NCBI GenBank assembly: GCA_030689875.1 | Contig: JAUYHR010000062.1 | Span: forward strand, 1-5,152 | Reading direction: 5' to 3' | Source of the DNA: Nanobdellota archaeon | GTDB taxonomy: Archaea > Nanobdellota > Nanobdellia > Pacearchaeales > GW2011-AR1 | Length of the DNA: 5,152 nucleotides | In this document: piece by piece, positions 1 through 5,152 of the stretch | Position numbering within the stretch: position 1 is the first letter of the stretch | How the letters are laid out: every line of letters starts with the position of its first letter | Translations under genes and position numbers: made by a program | Notes under the pieces: generated by a model | Database searches by the model: none | The model's input: the letters and a program-made list of their open reading frames with translations, nothing else | Told to the model about the DNA's origin: nothing

Positions 1-1
1 A

Positions 2-1480
2 AATAATATTGTTCTTTATCCTTATGCTCATTTGTCTAAAGATTTGAGTTCTCCTGAAATAGCTCAAAAAATTTTAATAAAAGCAGAAGAAGATTTAATA
101 AAAGAAAAATTCAAAGTTACTCGAGCGCCGTGTGGATATTACAAAGAATTTGAATTAAAAGTCAAGGGGCATCCATTATCTGAATTGTCAAGAGAAATAA
201 AAATTGAAGGAAATAAAATTAATGAAGAATATAATCCCGCACAATTGCTTAGAGAAATTTCAAAATCAAAACTTGACACTTCTAAATTAAAAGAAAACGA
301 CCACAGAATTCTCGGAAAGCAAATGAATTTATTCAGCTTCAATGAAGTTGCTCCCGGAATGGTTTTTTGGCATAACAGCGGACTGATTATCAGAAATGAA
401 TTAATTAATTTTGAAAGAGAATTAATGAAAAAATTCGGTTATCAGGAAATAGCAACTCCGCAAATTTTAGATAAAAAATTATGGCAGATTTCAGGACACT
501 GGGAAAAATACAAAGAAAATATTTTTTTATCAGAATATGAAAAAAGAGATTTTGCAGTTAAGCCGATGAATTGCCCCGGCGGATTGTTAATTTACAAAAA
601 TTCTCCAAAAAGTTATAAAGATTTGCCGTTGAAAGCGGGGGAATTCGGAATTGTTCATCGTCAGGAATTGTCAGGAGTTTTGGGCGGATTATTTAGAGTT
701 ATTCAATTCACTCAGGACGATGCCCATATTTTTTGCGCTGAAAAACAATTGGAAGAAGAAATAGCAAAAGTAATCGATTTAGTGGATTTAATTTATTCAA
801 AATTTAAATTTGAATATTCAATTGAACTTTCTACCCGCCCAGAAAAAAGAATCGGTAGCGACGAAATTTGGGATAAAGCGGAAAAAGCCTTGAAAAATGT
901 TTTAGATAAGAGAAAAATAAAATATAAAACTAATAAAGGCGACGGTGCATTTTACGGACCAAAAATAGATTTCCATTTAAAAGATTCTCTGGAAAGAACT
1001 TGGCAGTGCGGAACAATTCAGGTTGATTTTTCAATGCCGGAAAGATTTGAATTAGAATATACTGACAAAAACAACGAAAAGAAAAGACCAATTATGGTTC
1101 ATCGAGCTATTTACGGAAGTCTTGAAAGATTTATAGGAATACTGCTTGAACATTATAATGGACGGCTTCCCCTCTGGCTCGCCCCAATCCAGATTAGAAT
1201 TTTAAATTTTACAGACAGAAATGAAAAATACGCCAAAAAAATAATTGAAAAATTATCAAAAGAAATTCCAAATTCCAGAATTGACGCTGATTTTGAATCA
1301 AAAACAGTTCAAGCAAAAGTTAAAGAAGCTGAACTTATGAAAATTCCGTTAATAATTGTTGTCGGCGACAAAGAAGAAAAAGAAAATTCAGTTGCTGTAA
1401 GAAAAGAAGGGAAAGTTAAAGATGTTAAAATTGATAAATTTATTAAGGATTTGAAAAGAGAGATTGAAGGAAGATTGTAA
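2..1480 (+). CDS. thrS: Threonyl-tRNA synthetase, archaeal editing domain plus bacterial-type catalytic core (5' end cut by window)
   Basis: Charges tRNA-Thr with threonine and probably hydrolyses mischarged Ser-tRNA-Thr; cytoplasmic. The frame is open from base 2, and the codons before the TTG at 32 read NNIVLYPYAHL, a conserved archaeal editing-domain motif, so the true start lies off the window. Residues are numbered from that TTG as 1. Editing domain to about 64: GYYK (35-38) and HPLSE (47-51); the His-Lys-Glu spacing (38 then 13) equals His83/Lys121/Glu134 of Pyrococcus abyssi ThrRS as I remember it. Catalytic domain about 90-378: SGHW, zinc ligands Cys181, His232, His357; motif 2 Arg210; motif 3 Arg366. 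Anticodon-binding domain about 379-482. The catalytic spacing matches E. coli ThrRS (C334/R363/H385/H511), not the archaeal core with its MPDMHT signature. By P. abyssi numbering about 73 residues are missing. Function is certain; the domain mix is the odd feature. Confidence 0.96.
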   Translation, partial: NNIVLYPYAHLSKDLSSPEIAQKILIKAEEDLIKEKFKVTRAPCGYYKEFELKVKGHPLSELSREIKIEGNKINEEYNPAQLLREISKSKLDTSKLKENDHRILGKQMNLFSFNEVAPGMVFWHNSGLIIRNELINFERELMKKFGYQEIATPQILDKKLWQISGHWEKYKENIFLSEYEKRDFAVKPMNCPGGLLIYKNSPKSYKDLPLKAGEFGIVHRQELSGVLGGLFRVIQFTQDDAHIFCAEKQLEEEIAKVIDLVDLIYSKFKFEYSIELSTRPEKRIGSDEIWDKAEKALKNVLDKRKIKYKTNKGDGAFYGPKIDFHLKDSLERTWQCGTIQVDFSMPERFELEYTDKNNEKKRPIMVHRAIYGSLERFIGILLEHYNGRLPLWLAPIQIRILNFTDRNEKYAKKIIEKLSKEIPNSRIDADFESKTVQAKVKEAELMKIPLIIVVGDKEEKENSVAVRKEGKVKDVKIDKFIKDLKREIEGRL

Positions 1481-1500
1481 TTATCTTTATTTTTTATTTA
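1481..1500 (+). terminator. Possible T-rich terminator after thrS
   Basis: Immediately after the thrS stop codon the plus strand is very T-rich, with a run of six T at 1490-1495 and no G in the 20 bases. Archaeal RNA polymerase terminates at oligo(T) tracts without needing a hairpin, and I see no stable hairpin here. In a genome this AT-rich such tracts also occur by chance, so the call rests mainly on position, between a stop codon and a likely separate promoter. Confidence 0.4.
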
Positions 1501-1503
1501 GTT

Positions 1504-1519
1504 ACTATAATTTTTTAAA
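1504..1519 (+). promoter_or_regulatory. Possible TATA-box promoter for the 1541 gene
   Basis: The AT-only stretch TATAATTTTTTAAA (1506-1519) ends in a T6A3 element centred at 1515, about 26 bases before the ATG at 1541. That is the archaeal TATA-box-to-start distance, so transcription would begin at or next to the ATG and give a leaderless mRNA. The following 20 bases are pyrimidine-rich and have no Shine-Dalgarno motif. Alternative reading: TATAAT at 1506-1511 would be a perfect bacterial -10 box, but I see no convincing -35 element at the right distance. The T6 run could also be a second termination tract for thrS. Confidence 0.4.
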
Positions 1520-1540
1520 CTCCCTATCCTCTAAATTCTT

Positions 1541-2038
1541 ATGAACCTCCAATTTTATTTAGAAAAATTATCTGAATCAGATGTTTTTAAAAAATTTAAA
1601 AAAGAAAATAAAGATGCTTATTTATGTTCCGGGTTTTTTTCAATTGACAGGCAAGGAAAAGACAACCAGCAACATTTGGATTTTTATGCTCCTTCTAGTA
1701 AAAAAATGTTCAGCTTTCAAATAGAAAAAAACTTTGAAATTGTTCCTTTAGAAAATTATGATGAAAGAACGCCGGAAAAATTATTTGATAAAATTGATTT
1801 TGATTTTGATGAATTTGAAAACACGATAATTAATAAAATGAAAGATGAAAATATCAACAAGCAAATTCAAAAATTATTGTTGTCCTTGCAAAACATGAAA
1901 GGAAAGAATTTCATTATTGGGACAATTTTTATTTCCGGCATGGGAATTTTAAAAGTTACATTTGATTTAGATGAAAATAAAATTATCAATTTTGAACAAA
2001 AATCCTTTTTTGATATGATGAAGATTATTAAGAAATAA
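1541..2038 (+). CDS. Uncharacterised soluble protein, 165 residues
   Basis: I cannot assign a function. The product is acidic/basic mixed, rich in Lys, Phe, Asp, Glu and Asn, with a single Cys (Cys29) and no signal peptide or membrane segment, so it is probably cytoplasmic. It starts with a charged amphipathic helix (about 1-24), then DAYLCSGFFSID and two further strand-like stretches (about 26-70). A Lys/Gln-rich helix (about 92-119) leads to three alternating hydrophobic strands (about 122-155) and a closing FDMMKIIKK. The strand-turn-strand pattern at the C-terminus (GILKVTFDLDENKIINFEQ) loosely recalls PepSY-like folds, but this is an impression only. I have a weak recollection of similar short proteins in DPANN genomes. 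The ATG is preceded by a TATA-like box and no Shine-Dalgarno motif, so it is probably transcribed on its own rather than with thrS. Coding status is supported by a long intact frame with genome-like composition and no better overlapping frame. Confidence 0.8.
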   Translation: MNLQFYLEKLSESDVFKKFKKENKDAYLCSGFFSIDRQGKDNQQHLDFYAPSSKKMFSFQIEKNFEIVPLENYDERTPEKLFDKIDFDFDEFENTIINKMKDENINKQIQKLLLSLQNMKGKNFIIGTIFISGMGILKVTFDLDENKIINFEQKSFFDMMKIIKK

Positions 2039-2065
2039 ATGAGTCATTATTCTTTTGAACATTCT
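2039..2065. other. Convergent intergenic gap
   Basis: These 27 bases separate the stop codons of two genes that face each other. The plus strand is T-rich (two CTTT runs), which may help end transcription of the 1541 gene. I see no hairpin strong enough to call a bidirectional terminator, so read-through and antisense overlap of the two transcripts is possible. Confidence 0.5.
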
Positions 2066-2731
2066 TTAAAGATTATTCTTCTCCACAATAAAATTAATCA
2101 TCATTTCTGAATTATGAGTTGAAATAATTTTGAATCCAGCTTTTTTAAATAAATTATGAACTTCTTTTTCATCGTATAAATAATAATATCTCTCTCCTTT
2201 ATCTGTCCATTTAACATATTTTTCTTTTCCTTCAATTCGACCACGCTTGGGCGAACTTGTCAAAAAATTTCCTATTTTTTGTTCTCTATTAATATTTTTA
2301 AATCGTTTTGATTTTATATTCCAAACTCCAATTTCTGCTTTCCCGCCATTTTTTAAAACCCGATAAAGTTCTCTAATAACTTTTTCCCTTTGTTCTGAAG
2401 TTTCAACACAATGTAAAGCAGAAATGCAGATTGCATAATCAAAAAATTCATCTTCATAAGGAATTTCCCAGATATTTGCCTGCTTAAATTCTGCATTTAT
2501 TTTTTCCTTTTTTGATTTTTTTTCAGCAAGCTTTAACATTTCTTTTGAAAAATCTACTAAATACATTTTTCCGTCTTTTATTTTTACAAGATGTCTCCCG
2601 CTTCCGCTTCCTAAATCCAGAACTTTGCCGGATGTTTTTTTAAGAAAATTAATTGTATGCTCTGCTGGAATTGTTTTATACTCATTCCATTCTGGAGCAA
2701 TTTTATCCCATATTTCTTTTTGTGAAACCAT
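2066..2731 (-). CDS. Class I SAM-dependent methyltransferase, Trm9/ALKBH8-like (probable tRNA wobble-uridine methyltransferase)
   Basis: 221 residues, complete, ATG start. Rossmann-fold methyltransferase: SAM motif I VLDLGSGSG at 37-45, the acidic residue closing strand 2 (Asp60), the region NIWEIPYEDEFFDYAI (86-101) and RVLKNGGKAEIGVWN (124-138). The C-terminal half has the pattern that sets Trm9 and the ALKBH8 methyltransferase domain apart from generic methyltransferases: KYVKW (171-175), RYYYLY (181-186), then a KEV helix and AGF (198-200). In eukaryotes Trm9 methylates 5-carboxymethyluridine at the tRNA wobble position (to mcm5U) with Trm112 as partner; the substrate here is inferred, and the cm5U would be made by Elp3. 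No partner gene is visible in the window. It starts six bases after the copper-ATPase stop codon, with no Shine-Dalgarno motif, so it is probably translated from a shared transcript. Certainty: methyltransferase very high, Trm9-like group good, exact substrate moderate. Confidence 0.88.
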   Translation of the reverse strand: MVSQKEIWDKIAPEWNEYKTIPAEHTINFLKKTSGKVLDLGSGSGRHLVKIKDGKMYLVDFSKEMLKLAEKKSKKEKINAEFKQANIWEIPYEDEFFDYAICISALHCVETSEQREKVIRELYRVLKNGGKAEIGVWNIKSKRFKNINREQKIGNFLTSSPKRGRIEGKEKYVKWTDKGERYYYLYDEKEVHNLFKKAGFKIISTHNSEMMINFIVEKNNL

Positions 2732-2750
2732 AAAAAATTAAATTTTTTTT
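2732..2750 (-). promoter_or_regulatory. A/T-tract junction between copA stop and methyltransferase start
   Basis: Between the two minus-strand genes lies an A-run / TTTAA / T-run sequence that is nearly self-complementary. It covers the end of copA and its TAA stop, and six T fill the whole spacer before the ATG. In the minus-strand RNA this gives an oligo(U) tract just before the methyltransferase start. It could reduce read-through as a partial archaeal terminator, or simply keep the start codon free of structure. There is no recognisable ribosome-binding site in the 20 bases upstream. Confidence 0.3.
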
Positions 2751-5152
2751 CTTCTTAATGAATTAGCATTTGTTACAACCGTGATAGAAGATGAAGCCAT
2801 TGCAATTTCTGCTATAATTGGGTGCAATATTCCGATAATTGCAAGAGGGATTGCCACAAAATTGTAAAAAAATGCCCAGAATAAATTTTGTTTAATTTTT
2901 TTGAATGTTGCTTTGCTTAATTTTATCGCTGAAACAACTCCCATTAAATTTCCTCTGGCAAGAACAATGTCTCCGGATTCGATTGCAATATCCGTCCCTG
3001 TTCCCATCGCAATTCCCACATTACTTTGCTTTAAAGCAGGAGCATCATTTATTCCGTCGCCGACAAAAGCAACCATTCCCTGTTTTTGCAGTTCCTTAAC
3101 TTTATTTTCTTTTTCTTCAGGAAGAACATTTGCAATTACATCTTCTATTCCAGCAAGTTTGGCTATTGCTCTCGCAGTCCTTTCATTATCTCCAGTAATC
3201 ATTACTGTTCTAAGTCCAATTCTGTTTAATTCTGAAACAGCTTCTTTTGAATCATCTTTTAAAGTATCAGCAACTGCAATTAATCCAAGAATTTTATCAG
3301 CATAAACAAGAGCCATTGCAGTTTTTCCCTGCTCTTCTAATTCCTGCATCTTTTTTTCTAAACTATCCAGGTTGATTTTATTTTCTTCCATAAGTTTTCT
3401 GTTTCCAATTAAAATTTTTTTCCCATTTAATTTTCCTTCTGCCCCTCTTCCTCTTAAAATTTTAAATTCTTTTACACTTTCTAATTTCAGTTTTCTTTTT
3501 TCAGCTTCATTTACAATTGCTTTTGCTAAAGGATGCTCTGATGATTTTTCAAGTGAAGCAGCTAATTTCAAAAATTCTTTTTCATCAATCTTTACAGGAA
3601 AAATGTCAGTAACTTCCGGCTTTCCTTTTGTGATTGTTCCCGTTTTATCAAATAAAACAAACTTAATGTCCTTCATTGTTTGGATTGCCTCTCCTCTTTT
3701 TATTAAAATTCCTTTTTCCGCTCCCATCCCGCTTCCAACCATTAAAGCCGTCGGTGTTGCTAATCCTAAAGCGCACGGGCAGGCAATTACAAGAACAGCT
3801 ATTCCTGCAAATAAAGCAAGGGTCAAAGCTCCTGCATCTAAATTAATCCAAGGAATAAAAGAAAAAAAACCTGCAATAGATTTCATAAATTCCGGAAAAA
3901 TAAACCAAACAAAAAAAGTTAATAAGGCAATAATTAAAACAATCGGCACAAGATAACTCGTAATTTTATCTGCAAATGCCTGAATTGGAACTTTGCTTCC
4001 TTGCGCCTCTTCAACAAGTTTTATTATCTGACTCAAGAAAGTATCTTTTCCAATTTTTGTTGCTTTAATATATAAAATTCCATCTTGATTTATCGTCGCC
4101 CCAATAACTTTATCATTTTTTTTCTTTTCTACAGGCATGCTCTCTCCAGAAACCATTGATTCATCGACGGCAGATTCTCCGTTGACAACAACTCCATCAG
4201 TAGGAATTTTTTCTCCGGGTCTTACAACCATTACATCTCCAATTTTTACTTCATCAATTCTAACTTGTTTTTCTTTTCCATTAATTAAAATTATTGCTGT
4301 TTTTGCTTCAAGAGTTAAAAGTTTTTTTATTGCCTGAGAAGCTCGTCCACGGGCTTTTGCTTCAACATATCTTCCCGTTAAGAAAAAAGCCATAATCATT
4401 CCGCCTACTCCAGAATAATCTTCTATTGGGACAACAAATCTTAACAAGCCAGTTAAAAATGCAATAACTGTTCCCAAAGAAATTAGAACATCCATATTAA
4501 AAGAAAAATATTTTATAGATTTAACAGCGCTTCTTATTGTAGGATAACCAACTATAAATAAAATCGGAAAAGCTAAAATTAATGGGAGAATTTTAATAAC
4601 AAAATTTTCAATTCCAAGAATCCTCTCAAACAAAATTCCGATTATTGCGATGGGAATTGCAAAAATCCAGGCAATCCACATTCTTTTTTTTGCTTTTTGC
4701 ATTTCTATTAAATCAATATCTTCTTCAACTTTTTCTTCGCCCGCAATTTCATATCCGGCATCTATAATTGCTTCCCTGACTTTTTCCTTTTCAGCAGAAT
4801 AAATTATTTTTGCTTTGTGCATATTTATATTCATTTCAATGTTTTTTATTCCTTCAACTTTCTTTAGAGCATTTTCAATGGTCATGGCGCAATGCGGATT
4901 ATCTAAACCGGGAATAATAAAAGTGGTTGTTTTATTTTCTTTATTATTTTCGGTATCTCTCTTTTCATTTTCTTCTTTGTTATCTTTATCCGTTGCATCT
5001 TTTTCATTCTCAGAAATTGCTTTATAATCTCCAACTTTAGAAACAGCTTTTTTTATTTCTTCATCATTTGTTTCCCCCTCAACATAAAGTTTTTTTGTTG
5101 CAAAATTTACTGAACAGGATTTTATATTTTTCAATTTTCTTACGCTTTTTTC
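2738..5152 (-). CDS. copA: P1B-1 type copper-transporting ATPase (5' end cut by window)
   Basis: Membrane pump that moves Cu(I) out of the cytosol using ATP. The frame is open to the right edge: the codons before the TTG at 5134 read EKSVRK, the usual helix following the CxxC of a first HMA domain, so the real start and that CxxC lie outside. Numbering is from the TTG. Partial HMA1 to about 40; charged linker 41-69; second HMA 70-133, with NPHC (79-82) replacing CxxC. Membrane helices near 152-169, 177-199, 212-236, 243-258, 392-412, 436-460, 750-770 and 773-790. SGES phosphatase loop 329-332; CPC 452-454 in M4; phosphorylated Asp496 in DKTGT; SEHP 532-535; TGDN 647-650; GDGINDAP 692-699. Tyr757-Asn758 in M5 and Met779/Ser783 in M6 complete the Cu(I) site signature of subgroup P1B-1; zinc and cobalt pumps differ here. 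The methyltransferase follows six bases downstream. No copper regulator or chaperone gene is visible. Confidence 0.96.
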   Translation of the reverse strand, partial: EKSVRKLKNIKSCSVNFATKKLYVEGETNDEEIKKAVSKVGDYKAISENEKDATDKDNKEENEKRDTENNKENKTTTFIIPGLDNPHCAMTIENALKKVEGIKNIEMNINMHKAKIIYSAEKEKVREAIIDAGYEIAGEEKVEEDIDLIEMQKAKKRMWIAWIFAIPIAIIGILFERILGIENFVIKILPLILAFPILFIVGYPTIRSAVKSIKYFSFNMDVLISLGTVIAFLTGLLRFVVPIEDYSGVGGMIMAFFLTGRYVEAKARGRASQAIKKLLTLEAKTAIILINGKEKQVRIDEVKIGDVMVVRPGEKIPTDGVVVNGESAVDESMVSGESMPVEKKKNDKVIGATINQDGILYIKATKIGKDTFLSQIIKLVEEAQGSKVPIQAFADKITSYLVPIVLIIALLTFFVWFIFPEFMKSIAGFFSFIPWINLDAGALTLALFAGIAVLVIACPCALGLATPTALMVGSGMGAEKGILIKRGEAIQTMKDIKFVLFDKTGTITKGKPEVTDIFPVKIDEKEFLKLAASLEKSSEHPLAKAIVNEAEKRKLKLESVKEFKILRGRGAEGKLNGKKILIGNRKLMEENKINLDSLEKKMQELEEQGKTAMALVYADKILGLIAVADTLKDDSKEAVSELNRIGLRTVMITGDNERTARAIAKLAGIEDVIANVLPEEKENKVKELQKQGMVAFVGDGINDAPALKQSNVGIAMGTGTDIAIESGDIVLARGNLMGVVSAIKLSKATFKKIKQNLFWAFFYNFVAIPLAIIGILHPIIAEIAMASSSITVVTNANSLRRKKI

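Noticed and set aside
139..342. Minus-strand open frame of 67 codons inside thrS
   Set aside because: It is antisense to the conserved editing-domain region and has no independent support.
585..590. CPGG instead of CPGH after the zinc Cys, and GGL instead of HGL after motif 2, as possible loss of catalytic residues in ThrRS
   Set aside because: The zinc ligands, motif 2 Arg, motif 3 Arg and the His equivalent to E. coli H309 are all kept, and I recall Gly at these positions in other functional ThrRS proteins.
2046..2080. Direct repeat ATTATTCTT (2046-2054 and 2072-2080) and the palindrome CTTTAAAG (2064-2071) at the convergent junction
   Set aside because: Nine- and eight-base AT-rich matches are expected by chance in this composition, and the second repeat copy lies within coding sequence.
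2901..3305. Plus-strand open frames opposite the ATPase C-terminal half, and others at 4137-4337 and 4815-5027
   Set aside because: All lie inside the certain ATPase gene on the other strand, with Ser/Phe/Ile-rich composition typical of antisense shadows.
3372..3956. Long plus-strand open frame (194 codons) opposite the copper ATPase, with hydrophobic stretches
   Set aside because: It is antisense to conserved ATPase motifs (CPC, DKTGT). Its hydrophobicity mirrors the Lys/Glu codons of the real gene, and it matches no family I know.
1..5152. tRNA or other RNA genes, CRISPR arrays, insertion sequences, defence or novel multi-gene system
   Set aside because: Almost all of the window is covered by four well-supported genes. 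I saw no repeat-spacer pattern, terminal inverted repeats, transposase or structured RNA, and the genes do not form an evident new system.

Overview
The window is AT-rich and compact. It holds four protein genes, in two convergent pairs, and no RNA gene, CRISPR array or mobile element that I can see. The most likely source is an archaeon, probably a small-genome DPANN-type lineage (Woesearchaeota, Pacearchaeota or a relative). The main reasons are an archaeal-type threonyl-tRNA editing domain, a Trm9-like wobble-uridine methyltransferase, very AT-biased codons with Lys/Glu/Asn/Ile-rich proteins, and internal gene starts that lack Shine-Dalgarno motifs. This placement is inference. The ThrRS catalytic core is bacterial in type, so a bacterium carrying an archaeal editing domain is not strictly excluded.

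Left half, plus strand: a threonyl-tRNA synthetase (2-1480) runs in from the left edge. After a 60-base T-rich gap with a possible terminator and a TATA-like box comes a 165-residue uncharacterised soluble protein (1541-2038). Its ATG lies about 26 bases downstream of the box, as expected for a leaderless archaeal mRNA.

Right half, minus strand: a P1B-type copper ATPase (5152-2738) runs in from the right edge. Six bases after its stop codon comes a class I SAM-dependent methyltransferase of the Trm9/ALKBH8 kind (2731-2066). The two probably form one transcript. The two pairs converge on a 27-base gap at 2039-2065.

Both edge genes are cut at their 5' ends. In each the reading frame is open to the edge and conserved family sequence precedes the first possible start codon, so the apparent TTG starts at 32 and 5134 are not real starts. 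ThrRS and the Trm9-like enzyme both serve tRNA function (charging and editing, and probable wobble-uridine modification). The ATPase exports or delivers Cu(I). I see no functional system linking all four genes. The most notable points are the hybrid ThrRS (archaeal editing domain on a bacterial-type catalytic core), the altered metal site in the second HMA domain of the ATPase, and the Trm9-like protein in a copper-ATPase operon.
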